A stretch of 64,000 bases of DNA from Mannheimia haemolytica (GCA_900638155.1 LR134495.1:744001-808000); one strand, 5' to 3'; shown: positions 46,088 through 55,036, counted from the stretch's first letter. The notes: generated from the sequence alone by a model not told the origin. A program made the numbers and translations.

Positions 46088-46516
46088 TCACCGCTTGAAG
46101 GCAAGTAACAGTACACCACCGGCAACTAAGCCAATACCGAGCCAATCTTGCCCGCTTGGTCGTTCGCCTAAGAACACTACGGCAAAAATAGTGACTAATA
46201 CCAGGCTTAATTTATCAATCGGAGCAACTTGGGAGGCATTGCCCATTTGCAATGCTTTGAAGTACGCCAACCAAGACAAACCTGTTGCCAAGCCGGATAA
46301 GATTAAAAACAGCCAGTTTTTGCTGCTCAAACTGTTTAACGGCTGCCATTTTCCGCTGTAAGTGAGAAAGGCAATAAGCGCAATAATAATAACTACCGTG
46401 CGAATAAAAGTGGCAAAATCAGAATCTACGCCTTGTAAGCCAACTTTGGCAAAAATGGCGGTTAATGCTGCAAAAAGTGCAGAGGCTAATGCCCAATAGA
46501 GCCAATCGTGTGTCAT
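46088..46516 (-). CDS. EamA-domain small membrane protein
   Basis: A 142-residue membrane protein with five hydrophobic segments that form a single EamA (drug/metabolite transporter) half. FAALTAIFAKVGLQGVDSDF at the start and LGERPSGQDWLGIGLVAGGV at the end are typical. Single-repeat members are thought to work as dimers. The substrate is unknown. It directly precedes the phosphopantetheinyl transferase gene on the minus strand. Confidence 0.85.
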   Translation of the reverse strand: MTHDWLYWALASALFAALTAIFAKVGLQGVDSDFATFIRTVVIIIALIAFLTYSGKWQPLNSLSSKNWLFLILSGLATGLSWLAYFKALQMGNASQVAPIDKLSLVLVTIFAVVFLGERPSGQDWLGIGLVAGGVLLLAFKR

Positions 46517-46683
46517 AACAAAATTTTAATATTTTAGGTTAATTTCTAATCAGATGGAGCAATAAAATGCGAGTTAGTTCTAGTTTATCAAATTTTCTAT
46601 TTGATCTTCGCAAAATCTTTGGTAAAAGATGGAATGTATAGAAATGAAAATACAATAAACAAATATTAATAGGAGAAAGTTAA

Positions 46684-47874
46684 GTGGAAAAATTAAAAGA
46701 ATTTTTAAAATCTGAAGCCTCAGGAGGCGTACTGCTTCTGGTTTTTGCTTTTGCAGCAATTGTGTGTGCCAACACATCCTTAAGTGATTTCTATTTTGAG
46801 TTTTTACAAACGATTGTTAGTGTACAGTTTGGTGAATTTGCCTTGAATAAACCGCTATTACTCTGGGTTAATGATGGCTTAATGGCAGTGTTTTTTACGT
46901 TGGTGGGGCTAGAAGTAAAAAAAGAGTTGTTTGAAGGTTCGCTTTCAAGTTATAAGAAAGCCATTTTCCCGGCGATAGCAGCAGTAGGTGGTATGATTGT
47001 TCCAGCGATTATTTATTGGGCAATTAATCAAAACCACCCTGAATATCATAATGGTTGGGCAATTCCAATGGCAACTGATATTGCCTTTGCGGTGGGCATT
47101 GTGGCGTTATTAGGCACTCGTGTGCCATTGGCTTTAAAGGCATTTTTGTTGGCATTAGCGATTATTGATGATCTAGGAGCGATTGTGGTAATCGCCATTT
47201 TCTACTCGCAAGAAATCAGTGTGCAAGCCTTAACTATTGCCGCGATTGCGATTATCGGCTTAGTGCTACTTAACCGCTTTAAAGTGACCTCACTCTGTGC
47301 TTATTTGGTAGTAGGCTTAGTGCTATGGACTTCCGTTTTAAAATCAGGGGTTCACGCTACCCTTGCCGGCGTGATCATCGGCTTCTGCGTACCGCTGAAA
47401 GGTAAACATGGGGAACGACCGGCAGAGGAGCTAGAACATATTCTTGCCCCTTGGTGTGCTTATATGATTTTACCGATCTTCGCCTTCGCTAATGCCGGCG
47501 TTTACTTATTAGAAATGGGAATGGAGCAACTCTCATCACCATTGCCGTTAGGTATTGCGCTCGGTTTAATTATCGGCAAAACCTTAGGTGTATTCGGTTT
47601 TAGTTATTTAGCAGTATTATTCCGCCTTGCCAGTCTGCCGCAAGGGGTTAATTTCAAACAAATTTTTGCCATTGCGGTGCTATGTGGTATCGGTTTTACC
47701 ATGTCGATGTTCTTGGCAAGCCTTGCCTTTGATGTAAGTGAGGCTGGGGAAAGTATTACCGCTCTAGCTCGATTAGGTATTTTACTCGGTTCTGCGGTTT
47801 CAGCGATTTTAGGTTATACGTTACTTAGAATGGCGACTAAGCAGAATAATCCAGAAAATAATGCCACTTATTAA
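46684..47874 (+). CDS. nhaA: Na+/H+ antiporter NhaA
   Basis: An inner-membrane sodium/proton exchanger, 396 residues with about 12 helices. The ion-binding pair is in [18 protein letters not shown] (two adjacent Asp near 159-160), and [20 protein letters not shown] (near 121-140) has the unwound-helix Thr-Asp. GTG 46684 is the start, with AGGAGAAAG upstream, and gives the usual N-terminus with [11 protein letters not shown]. Confidence 0.95.
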   Translation: MEKLKEFLKSEASGGVLLLVFAFAAIVCANTSLSDFYFEFLQTIVSVQFGEFALNKPLLLWVNDGLMAVFFTLVGLEVKKELFEGSLSSYKKAIFPAIAAVGGMIVPAIIYWAINQNHPEYHNGWAIPMATDIAFAVGIVALLGTRVPLALKAFLLALAIIDDLGAIVVIAIFYSQEISVQALTIAAIAIIGLVLLNRFKVTSLCAYLVVGLVLWTSVLKSGVHATLAGVIIGFCVPLKGKHGERPAEELEHILAPWCAYMILPIFAFANAGVYLLEMGMEQLSSPLPLGIALGLIIGKTLGVFGFSYLAVLFRLASLPQGVNFKQIFAIAVLCGIGFTMSMFLASLAFDVSEAGESITALARLGILLGSAVSAILGYTLLRMATKQNNPENNATY

Positions 47875-47906
47875 CCACAAGCGGTTGAATTGAGCGGAAA
47901 TTTTGC

Positions 47907-47947
47907 AAAATAGGCATAGTGGATTTCCATACCACTATGCCTATTTT
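47907..47947. terminator. Bidirectional terminator between nhaA and panF
   Basis: AAAATAGGCATAGTGG (47907-47922) pairs perfectly with 47932-47947 around a 9-base loop. Both arms end in A/T runs, so it can work for both convergent genes. Confidence 0.88.
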
Positions 47948-47950
47948 ATT

Positions 47951-49375
47951 TTACACCTTAGGAGCAAATCGGTTGCCGATTATAAAAGCAATCAAACCAA
48001 TTAGCAGTGAAGGCACAATGGCGTGGAAGCTGAAAATAGCAAGCTTAAAGGTGGTCATCAGCACATAACAGCTTAAGCCTGCCAGCATTGAGCAAATAGC
48101 ACCGGTGGCATTCGCTTTTTTCCAATATAAACCCAGCACAATTACCCAAAGGAAAGTTGCTTCCAAACCACCTAAAGAGAGTAGGTTTAGCCAAATTAAC
48201 ATCTCAGGTGGGGTTAGGGCGGCAAACACCAGTAATACAGTGAAAGTAAGAGTAGTAATAGTGGAGAACAATTTGATTTTTTTCTCGTTATTAATGGCAT
48301 TCGGCTTAATTGCCAGATAGAGATCTTTAATTAAGGTTGAAGACGACTGAATCAACATTGAGTCAATCGAAGACATAATCGCTGCCATTGGGGCTGCGAG
48401 GAAAATACCGGCAACCACCGGTGGTAGCACTTGTACCATTAGTGTTGGAATGACTTGATCCGGCACTTTGAGATCAGGCACAACCGCTCTGCCTAATACG
48501 CCTGAAAGGTGCATTCCAAACATTAGAATTGCAATGACTACCGTGCCGATAATCATTGCTCGGTGCAAGGCTTGGCTGTTTTTGTATGCCATACTTCTGA
48601 CCGCAATATGCGGTAAGCCGATTAAACCAAAGCAAACCAATACCCAAAATGAAGTCATAAAGGTGAAATCAAGCGGGCGTTCGTCAATGCCGTAAGGGGT
48701 GGTAAGTTGTGGGTTAATGGCTTCAAGGGTGTTCATTGCATTTTCCACTCCGCCTGCGGCATAAATTACGCCTACTAGCAAAATAGCTGTACCGACCATC
48801 ATAACCAAGCCTTGAATGGTATCGGTTAGCACTACCGCCCTAAAGCCACCAATGAAGGTATAAAACCCGACAGTCACAGCAAAAATCATTACCGCTGTTT
48901 GGTAAGGGATTCCGAGTGTGGTTTCAAGTAAGCGACCGGCACCGATAAATTGCACCGTCATCATCGCAAAAAACGAAAGTAATAAGGCTAGTCCTGCAAT
49001 CCAAACCACAAATTTGTTTTGGTAACGGGCTAACAGCATATCGTTAATGGTGACACTATTGTGCTTGCGGGCAAGTAAGGCAAATTTTTTGCCTAATGCA
49101 CCGAGTGAGAGCAATACGGCAGGGACTTGAATCATTGCCAGTAACACCCAGCCTAAACCGTATTTATAGGCAGCACCCGGTCCGCCGATAAAGGAACTTG
49201 CCCCCACATAAGTGGCGGCGGTTGTCATTGCTAACACAAAGCCCGACATTGAACGCCCACCGATGTAGTATTCCGAAATAAAGCTCCCGCCTTGGCGTTT
49301 ACGGTAAGCATAAAACGCCACGCCAAACACAAAAATTAAATATGCAATCAGCGGTAAAATCATTTCACTATTCAT
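47951..49375 (-). CDS. panF: Sodium/pantothenate symporter PanF
   Basis: Imports pantothenate with sodium, 474 residues, sodium:solute symporter family with about 13 helices. EYYIGGRSMSGFVLAMTTAA and TYVGASSFIGGPGAAYKYGL near 35-75, and FYTFIGGFRAVVLTDTIQGL near 170-190 are characteristic. It overlaps yhdT by 8 bases, the same pairing as in E. coli and H. influenzae. It fits functionally with coaBC, which uses phosphopantothenate. Confidence 0.95.
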   Translation of the reverse strand: MNSEMILPLIAYLIFVFGVAFYAYRKRQGGSFISEYYIGGRSMSGFVLAMTTAATYVGASSFIGGPGAAYKYGLGWVLLAMIQVPAVLLSLGALGKKFALLARKHNSVTINDMLLARYQNKFVVWIAGLALLLSFFAMMTVQFIGAGRLLETTLGIPYQTAVMIFAVTVGFYTFIGGFRAVVLTDTIQGLVMMVGTAILLVGVIYAAGGVENAMNTLEAINPQLTTPYGIDERPLDFTFMTSFWVLVCFGLIGLPHIAVRSMAYKNSQALHRAMIIGTVVIAILMFGMHLSGVLGRAVVPDLKVPDQVIPTLMVQVLPPVVAGIFLAAPMAAIMSSIDSMLIQSSSTLIKDLYLAIKPNAINNEKKIKLFSTITTLTFTVLLVFAALTPPEMLIWLNLLSLGGLEATFLWVIVLGLYWKKANATGAICSMLAGLSCYVLMTTFKLAIFSFHAIVPSLLIGLIAFIIGNRFAPKV

Positions 49376-49598
49376 TATTCACCTCAAGATCGATATTTTT
49401 ATATACTTTTTTCACTACAATAGTGGCAATTATGCTAAATAGCACAGGTAAGAAAATGCAAGAAAGTTCAAACCAAATCGGAAAGCCGAAAATGCCTCTG
49501 CCTTGCGGTGAAAAGTAAGCAAAACCTACCCAGCCGAGCAGATAAATCAGCGTAAGCAACACAGCCCAACGTGCTTCTGTTGTTAATTGTTGATACAT
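49368..49598 (-). CDS. yhdT: YhdT family membrane protein (DUF997)
   Basis: A 76-residue protein with two transmembrane segments (near 12-30 and 42-62). EARWAVLLTLIYLLGWVGFA, then FGFPIWFELSCIFLP, are typical of YhdT, which always precedes panF. It may be a small partner subunit of PanF, but this is not shown. Confidence 0.9.
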   Translation of the reverse strand: MYQQLTTEARWAVLLTLIYLLGWVGFAYFSPQGRGIFGFPIWFELSCIFLPVLFSIIATIVVKKVYKNIDLEVNNE

Positions 49599-49616
49599 AA
49601 AGTCTCCTTAAAACAT

Positions 49617-49641
49617 AAAAAGAACCTCGCAGTTGCGAGGT
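49617..49641 (-). terminator. Terminator of metJ
   Basis: Read on the minus strand, CCTCGC and GCGAGG pair around AACT and run into TTCTTTTT. Confidence 0.8.
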
Positions 49642-49645
49642 GTGT

Positions 49646-49963
49646 CTAATATTGCCATTCGTCCGGATCTATTCCCAGCTCACGCATTTTTTGTTTTGCC
49701 GCTTCAGGGATTTCATCTGCCCTGTCTTTCATCAAGTCTTCATCATTCGGCAAAGGCTGACCGGTAAAGGCGTGCAAAAAAGCCTCGCACAATAATTCGC
49801 TGTTGGTTGCGTGACGAAGATTTTTGATTTGGCGACGGGTTCGCTCATTAGTTAAAATTTCCAATACTTTAATTGGAATGGATACCGTCACTTTTTTGAC
49901 TTGTTCACTTTTTTTGCCGTGTTCGGCATAAGGGCTAATATATTCGCCGTTCCAGTCTGCCAT
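49646..49963 (-). CDS. metJ: Methionine repressor MetJ
   Basis: A ribbon-helix-helix repressor of methionine synthesis genes that uses S-adenosylmethionine as corepressor, 105 residues. The DNA-binding strand is [20 protein letters not shown] (near 23-42), and [20 protein letters not shown] contains the corepressor pocket. Tandem met boxes at 50022-50045 upstream indicate autoregulation. Confidence 0.96.
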   Translation of the reverse strand: MADWNGEYISPYAEHGKKSEQVKKVTVSIPIKVLEILTNERTRRQIKNLRHATNSELLCEAFLHAFTGQPLPNDEDLMKDRADEIPEAAKQKMRELGIDPDEWQY

Positions 49964-50013
49964 TTGTTTGCTCCTTAAATGTTGCCTGTATTGTAATCAA
50001 AAGCGAACTATAT

Positions 50014-50045
50014 CTCAATCTAGACGTCTAGATTTCTAGATGCAA
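50014..50045. promoter_or_regulatory. Tandem met boxes between metJ and mlaA
   Basis: A perfect met box AGACGTCT (50022-50029) is followed directly by AGATTTCT (50030-50037) and a weaker AGATGCAA (50038-50045); a degenerate unit may precede. MetJ binds such 8-base repeats cooperatively. The array lies 59 bases before the metJ start and 74 bases before mlaA, so it could act on both. Confidence 0.85.
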
Positions 50046-50118
50046 AACGGCTTTTTGTTTTGTATTTTTTATCAACTTCGCTACAATGGGCGAAATTTCT
50101 CTGCAAAAGGTTCAATTT

Positions 50119-50865
50119 ATGAAACTCAAACCGATGTTTATGCTACTCAGTGTGGCATTTTTAACCGCTTGTTCATCAAGCATTAACCCAGAAACCGGCG
50201 TGCGAGACGACCCACTTGAGGGGTTTAACCGTGCAATGTGGAAAGTCAATTACGAATATTTAGACCCTTACGTGCTAAAACCGGCAGCTAAAGGTTGGAA
50301 AGAGTATGTGCCAAGCCCGGTGAAAACAGGCTTAATTAATGTTGCCAATAACCTTGATGAGCCGGTGAGCTTTGTAAACCGCTTAATTGAAGGAGAAGGT
50401 AAAAAAGCGATGGTTCACTTCAACCGCTTCTGGATCAACACTGTGTTTGGTTTAGGTGGGTTAATTGACTGGGCAAGCTTAGACGATGGCTTACGTTTAA
50501 ATAACGGACAACGTGGTTTAGGCGAGAGTTTAGGAACTCACGGCGTGCCTTCCGGCTCTTATATTATGATGCCGGCTTATGGAGCAACCACACCTCGTCA
50601 AGGTATTGGTAGTGCGGTGGAAACCGGTTATTCGGTGCTGACTTATGTTGGGTCACCTTGGTCTATCGCTAAATTTGTGGTGCAAGGGGTAGATACCCGT
50701 TCTAAATTATTAGAACAAGATGCGTTGTTAGAGCAAGCTCAAGACCCTTATGTTACCTTCCGTGAAGCTTATTTCCAAAACCTTGAATTTAAAGTGAAAG
50801 ATGGCAATGTTGAGCAAAGCCAGCAAGAACAGCTTTCGGAAGAAGAGTTGAAGAATATTGATTAA
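50119..50865 (+). CDS. mlaA: Phospholipid retrograde transport lipoprotein MlaA (VacJ)
   Basis: Outer-membrane lipoprotein that removes misplaced phospholipids from the outer leaflet, about 248 residues. The lipobox LTAC follows a short signal peptide. The family stretches DPLEGFNRAMWKVNYEYLDP (residues 30-49) and NNGQRGLGESLGTHGVPSGS (near 135-154) are clear. ATG 50119 is chosen because it starts a proper lipoprotein signal and has AAGG 8 bases upstream; the frame is open to 50086. Confidence 0.94.
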   Translation: MKLKPMFMLLSVAFLTACSSSINPETGVRDDPLEGFNRAMWKVNYEYLDPYVLKPAAKGWKEYVPSPVKTGLINVANNLDEPVSFVNRLIEGEGKKAMVHFNRFWINTVFGLGGLIDWASLDDGLRLNNGQRGLGESLGTHGVPSGSYIMMPAYGATTPRQGIGSAVETGYSVLTYVGSPWSIAKFVVQGVDTRSKLLEQDALLEQAQDPYVTFREAYFQNLEFKVKDGNVEQSQQEQLSEEELKNID

Positions 50866-50917
50866 TTGATGTGAACGAGGGATGGTACGCCTCATCTAAA
50901 GCGTACTCTCTCCCACA

Positions 50918-50937
50918 AGGGGAGAGGGGATGATTCT
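50918..50937. repeat. Small inverted repeat before mpl
   Basis: CTCTCC and GGAGAG pair around CACAAGG in the mlaA-mpl gap. There is no T-run. It may be a dispersed repeat or an mRNA-end structure. Confidence 0.4.
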
Positions 50938-50957
50938 AACATTTTAAATATAAAAAG

Positions 50958-52322
50958 ATGAAAAAACATATCCATATTTTAGGCATTTGCGGCACCTTTA
51001 TGGGTGGTGTGGCAATGATCGCCCGTGAGCTTGGCTATAAAGTGACCGGCTCAGACACTAATGTTTACCCACCGATGAGTACCTTTTTAGCCTCTCACGG
51101 TATTGAAATTATCCCGAACTACGATGTCGCTCAACTGCAACCGGCTCCTGATTTAGTGGTGATTGGTAATGCGATGAGCCGTGGTAATCCGTGCGTGGAA
51201 TATGTGTTGGACAACCAACTCAATTACACCTCCGGCCCGCAATGGTTGCACGATCATTTGCTTAAAGACAAATGGGTGCTAGCGGTTTCCGGTACGCACG
51301 GCAAAACCACTACAACAGGAATGTTAGCGTGGATTTTAGACCAAAATGGGATTGATACCGGCTTTTTAATTGGCGGTGTTGCCGGTAATTTCGGCATTTC
51401 GGCTCGTGCCGGTAACAGTCCATTCTTTGTGATTGAGGCGGACGAGTACGATTCAGCGTTCTTTGATAAGCGTTCTAAATTTGTGCATTACACTCCGAAA
51501 ACGCTGATTATCAATAATATGGAATTTGACCACGCCGATATTTTTGATGATTTAAAAGCGATTCAACGCCAATTCCACCATCTTGTTCGCACGATGCCAC
51601 AAAGTGGTTGTATTTTGTCGGCAATCGCTGATCAAAACGTGCAAGATACGCTAAAAATGGGCAGTTACAGCCAGCTTCAATTTATTGGCGAACAAAATGA
51701 ATGGTTTGCCAAGCCATTAAATGCCGATTGCTCACAGTTTGAGGTGTTTCACTTAGGCGTTAAACAAGGCGAGGTGCATTGGTCGATTATCGGCAAGCAC
51801 AATATGCATAATGCTCTGATGGCGATTGCCGCCGCTCATCACGCAGGGGTTGAAGTGCAAGGGGCTTGCGAGGCATTAGGCAAGTTTGTGAATGCCAACC
51901 GCCGTTTGGAGGTGAAAGGTGAGGTAAACGGCATTACTGTTTATGATGATTTCGCCCACCACCCAACGGCGATAGAAGCGACCATTGATGCTTTGCGAGG
52001 CAAAGTCGGGAAAAACCAACGCATTTTGGCAGTGTTAGAGCCTCGTTCAAATACAATGAAAATGGGTGTGCATAAAGATGAAATAGCCCCAAGCCTACAC
52101 GATGCCGAAGCAGTGTTTGTTTACCAGCCTGATATTATTGCGTGGAGTGTGAGCGAGATTACCAATGTGTTATCGCAACCGGCGTATTGGTCGGCAAATA
52201 TTGATGATTTAGTCGATCTAATTGTCAAAGAAGCCAAACCCACCGATCACATCTTAGTGATGAGCAACGGAGCCTTTGGCGGTATTCATCAAAAACTACT
52301 TGCCAAATTAGCTGATAAGTAA
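50958..52322 (+). CDS. mpl: UDP-N-acetylmuramate:L-Ala-gamma-D-Glu-meso-DAP ligase Mpl
   Basis: Recycles murein tripeptide by joining it to UDP-MurNAc, 454 residues of the Mur ligase family. HIHILGICGTFMGGVAMIAR is the N-terminal nucleotide-sugar fold (GICGTFMGG instead of the MurC loop), VSGTHGKTTTTGMLAWIL (near 111-128) the ATP loop, and VYDDFAHHPTAIEATIDALR (near 330) the C-terminal domain. Related to MurC, but the GTFMGG motif identifies Mpl. Confidence 0.95.
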   Translation: MKKHIHILGICGTFMGGVAMIARELGYKVTGSDTNVYPPMSTFLASHGIEIIPNYDVAQLQPAPDLVVIGNAMSRGNPCVEYVLDNQLNYTSGPQWLHDHLLKDKWVLAVSGTHGKTTTTGMLAWILDQNGIDTGFLIGGVAGNFGISARAGNSPFFVIEADEYDSAFFDKRSKFVHYTPKTLIINNMEFDHADIFDDLKAIQRQFHHLVRTMPQSGCILSAIADQNVQDTLKMGSYSQLQFIGEQNEWFAKPLNADCSQFEVFHLGVKQGEVHWSIIGKHNMHNALMAIAAAHHAGVEVQGACEALGKFVNANRRLEVKGEVNGITVYDDFAHHPTAIEATIDALRGKVGKNQRILAVLEPRSNTMKMGVHKDEIAPSLHDAEAVFVYQPDIIAWSVSEITNVLSQPAYWSANIDDLVDLIVKEAKPTDHILVMSNGAFGGIHQKLLAKLADK

Positions 52323-52327
52323 CCTTT

Positions 52328-52364
52328 ACAAGCGGTAAATTTTTTACAAAATTTTACCGCTTGT
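52328..52364. terminator. Inverted uptake-signal pair after mpl
   Basis: ACAAGCGGTAAA and its complement ending ACCGCTTGT (52356-52364) form a stem of at least 12 bp. It probably terminates mpl. Confidence 0.7.
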
Positions 52365-52380
52365 TTGTATATCTCTCTAT

Positions 52381-52402
52381 TTTTGTGATCTGCATCGAAA
52401 AA
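52381..52402 (+). promoter_or_regulatory. CRP/CRP-S-like site upstream of the RhuM-family gene
   Basis: TGTGA-N6-TCGAA (52384-52399) differs from the comN site (5746-5767) at a single position over 22 bases: T replaces C in the left half, making that half the canonical CRP form. A TATACA box (52425-52430) puts the likely start about 45 bases from the site centre. The rhuM-family start codon is 80 bases downstream. Confidence 0.7.
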
Positions 52403-52481
52403 TTCAAAATCATTTCTGGATATTTATACATGTTTTATTGAAAATAGCGACTAATATCTCTACCAATAAACAGAATAAAAT

Positions 52482-53471
52482 ATGAACGATTTAATTATTT
52501 ATAATACGGAAGACGGCAAAAGCAATGTAGCCTTGTTAGTGGTTGAAAATGAAGCTTGGCTGACACAAAATCAACTTGCAGAACTTTTTGACACCTCTGT
52601 TCCAAATATAACCACACATATCAAAAATATCTTACAAGACAAAGAGTTAGACGAAAATTCAGTTATTAAGGATTATTTAATAACTGCCCAAGATGGCAAG
52701 AATTATCAAGTAAAGCATTATTCACTTGAAATGATTCTGGCGATAGGGTTTCGAGTTCGTAGCCCAAGAGCAGTACAGTTTAGAAAATGGGCAAACAGCA
52801 CATTACGCACTTATCTCGAAAAAGGTTTTTTAATTGATAGCGAGCGTTTGAAAAATCCGCAGGGTCGTTTAGATTATTTCGATGAATTACTTGAACAGAT
52901 TCGTGAGATTCGGGCAAGTGAATTGCGTTTCTATCAAAAAGTACGAGAGCTTTTCAAACTCTCTAGCGATTACGACAAAACAGATAAAAATACGCAAATG
53001 TTTTTTGCAGAAACGCAAAATAAGCTCATTTATGCAATAACCAAACACACTGCCGCTGAGTTGATTTGTCAACGTGCTGATGCGACTAAGATGAATATGG
53101 GATTAACTAGCTGGAAAGGAAAAGTCGTGCGTAAAGGCGATATTGTGATTGCGAAAAACTATTTAGATAATAATGAGCTGGATTCTTTAAATCGCTTGGT
53201 AATGATCTTTCTTGAAAGTGCCGAATTACGTGTGAAGAACAACCAAGATCTTACGTTAGGTTTCTGGCGAAGAAATGTAGATATGTTGATTGAGTTTAAC
53301 GGCTTTCCTGTATTAGGAAATGGTGGAACAATCACGCATAAACAAATGGAAAGCTTTGTCAGAGAGCAATACGAAAAATTTGATATTCAGCGTAAATGTT
53401 TAAAACAGAAAGAGGCAGATTGGGAAGATTTGCAGGCATTGGAAAAGTTAGAAAGTGAGCTAACACGGTAG
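52482..53471 (+). CDS. RhuM-family protein (virulence RhuM/DNA-binding type)
   Basis: A 329-residue cytoplasmic protein of the Virulence_RhuM family (first named in a Salmonella pathogenicity island; function unknown). The N-terminal part reads as a helix-turn-helix: WLTQNQLAELFDTSVPNITT (near 26-45), then the family core YSLEMILAIGFRVRSPRAVQ and FRKWANSTLRTYLEKGFLID (near 86-125). A C-terminal part has FWRRNVDMLIEFNGFPVLGN. It is a single gene, convergent with the peroxidase. The CRP-S-like site upstream suggests control with competence. Confidence 0.83.
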   Translation: MNDLIIYNTEDGKSNVALLVVENEAWLTQNQLAELFDTSVPNITTHIKNILQDKELDENSVIKDYLITAQDGKNYQVKHYSLEMILAIGFRVRSPRAVQFRKWANSTLRTYLEKGFLIDSERLKNPQGRLDYFDELLEQIREIRASELRFYQKVRELFKLSSDYDKTDKNTQMFFAETQNKLIYAITKHTAAELICQRADATKMNMGLTSWKGKVVRKGDIVIAKNYLDNNELDSLNRLVMIFLESAELRVKNNQDLTLGFWRRNVDMLIEFNGFPVLGNGGTITHKQMESFVREQYEKFDIQRKCLKQKEADWEDLQALEKLESELTR

Positions 53472-53478
53472 TTAAACG

Positions 53479-53513
53479 CAAGCGGTAAAATTTCCCCAAA
53501 ATTTTACCGCTTG
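53479..53513. terminator. Inverted uptake-signal pair between rhuM-type gene and peroxidase
   Basis: CAAGCGGTAAAATTT (53479-53493) pairs exactly with AAATTTTACCGCTTG (53499-53513) around CCCCA. It is a 15-bp stem between two convergent genes, acting as a likely bidirectional terminator. Confidence 0.78.
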
Positions 53514-53518
53514 TCACC

Positions 53519-54673
53519 TTATTTTCTATACCGCTCATCTGTCAAGGTTTTTAAAAATGCTTCGAGGGCATCAATTTCTTCATCGCTTAAGGGTTTGGCT
53601 TTGAGTTTTTGGTGGGCGATAGTGGGTTCAAATTCTGCTTGTTGCCACGCCGTGCCGGTTTCAGGGTTGATTTTTCGCTCCGGGTTATTGTAGCTGTCTA
53701 AAAACAGCAAAACAGTCTTTAATTCTTTAAACACACCGTTGTGCATATAAGGTGCAGTCACGGCAACATTTCGTAACGTTGGGGTTTTGAATTTGCCTTT
53801 TTGTGTTTCATCACCTTTAACATTTGGGTTTTCAAATAAGCCTAAATCGACAAAGTCTGGTGCGAAGCCGTTAACCGCTATCAAGTCTGGGTTGCCGGGT
53901 ACGCCTACATTGTAATAGTGATAGTTGCTAAAGGTTTCTTCTTGGTGGTTTGCAGCACTCTGTAATTGGTGGCAACTACTACAATTAGTTTGAGCTTTAT
54001 TGAAAAATAAAGCTCTGCCTTTTTCTTCCAATGCAGTTAATTGTTCCTCGCCTTTTAAAAATAGATCATATTTTGAATCAAATGGAGCGAGAAGTTTGTT
54101 TTCTTGCTGGAATGTCGCAATCGCATCTTCCATTGCTGCATAAACGCTTTCATAACTTTCCCATACCTTTTCACCGTAAAATTGCCCTAAAAATCGCTGA
54201 TACATCGGCACATTATATAATCTTTTGGCTACTTCTAATTTGTTAGGCATTCCCATTTCATTTGGGTCGATAGGCGGCATACCGGCTTGCTCGGCGAGAT
54301 TTTTGGCTCGCCCGTCCCAGAACTGCCCGCCGATATATTCTTGACTTTGCTCATCAAAGTGGAACTCAGGAGAGTATTTCGCATAAAGCATGGTCGGGGA
54401 GTTGCGTTTGCCGAATTTGGTCGGATCATCTCCTTGTGAAACCACGCCTTTTGCCGGAGTAGTGCGGTTATCAATAAAGGCATAATCCGGATTATGGCAG
54501 CTGGAGCAGTTTTGTGAACCGTTGTGTGACAGCATATTGTCAAAGAATAGAATTTGTCCAAGTAGGGGCTTATTTATTCCTTCTGCCGGTATAGTTCGAG
54601 GTGCTTTTTCTAGTGCCAAAGTTACGCCGGAAAATAGAGTTAAGCTAAAGATTAGAGGGAAGAATTGGTTCAT
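53519..54673 (-). CDS. Di-heme cytochrome c peroxidase (CcpA/MauG family)
   Basis: A periplasmic di-heme enzyme, 384 residues with a signal peptide ending near TLA. Two heme-binding CSSCH motifs lie near residues 56-60 and 230-234, each starting one of two cytochrome c domains. GKFKTPTLRNVAVTAPYMHN (near 292-311) carries the C-terminal heme axial ligand Met. Such enzymes reduce hydrogen peroxide with electrons from cytochrome c or pseudoazurin, the latter encoded at 5285. A perfect FNR box upstream suggests induction at low oxygen. MauG-like oxidases are a less likely alternative. Confidence 0.87.
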   Translation of the reverse strand: MNQFFPLIFSLTLFSGVTLALEKAPRTIPAEGINKPLLGQILFFDNMLSHNGSQNCSSCHNPDYAFIDNRTTPAKGVVSQGDDPTKFGKRNSPTMLYAKYSPEFHFDEQSQEYIGGQFWDGRAKNLAEQAGMPPIDPNEMGMPNKLEVAKRLYNVPMYQRFLGQFYGEKVWESYESVYAAMEDAIATFQQENKLLAPFDSKYDLFLKGEEQLTALEEKGRALFFNKAQTNCSSCHQLQSAANHQEETFSNYHYYNVGVPGNPDLIAVNGFAPDFVDLGLFENPNVKGDETQKGKFKTPTLRNVAVTAPYMHNGVFKELKTVLLFLDSYNNPERKINPETGTAWQQAEFEPTIAHQKLKAKPLSDEEIDALEAFLKTLTDERYRK

Positions 54674-54797
54674 AAAAGCATACCTTTTTAACGATAACTA
54701 CAGTGATAATTCAATAGTGTTGAACGATTATCCGTAAACCTTAGCTTATTTTAAAATTTCACTGCGTATAAATCTCCCCTCAAAATGAGGTAGTGGC

Positions 54798-54811
54798 TTG
54801 ATTCAAATCAA
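54798..54811 (-). promoter_or_regulatory. FNR box upstream of the cytochrome c peroxidase gene
   Basis: TTGATTCAAATCAA matches the FNR consensus perfectly. It lies 125 bases before the peroxidase start; a minus-strand -10-like TATACG (54765-54770) is at roughly class II distance. It could also influence the divergent adhesin gene, 226 bases away. Confidence 0.85.
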
Positions 54812-54978
54812 GGTGTTTTGCATTATAACAAGCGGTCAGATTCCTCATATTATTTACAATAAATTTACACTCCAGAAGATGAATTATATTACAAATAGCG
54901 TAAAATACGCGCACTTAAATTTATGAGTCTAACTTTTTGTGGTCAGATCAAAATAGGTGGCGGTTTTTTATATTGGTT

Positions 54979-55016
54979 AAGATTATGTTGAACATAGGTT
55001 CTACGTAATCTTTTTT
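54979..55016 (+). promoter_or_regulatory. Terminator-like hairpin in the adhesin 5' leader, possible attenuator
   Basis: Positions 54979-54993 pair with 54998-55012 at 14 of 15 positions (one wobble, one mismatch) around ATAG, followed by TTTTATTTTTA. No gene on the plus strand upstream needs termination, because the peroxidase gene is divergent. The hairpin ends 24 bases before the adhesin ATG. Confidence 0.6.
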
Positions 55017-55036
55017 ATTTTTATATAGGGTCGATT

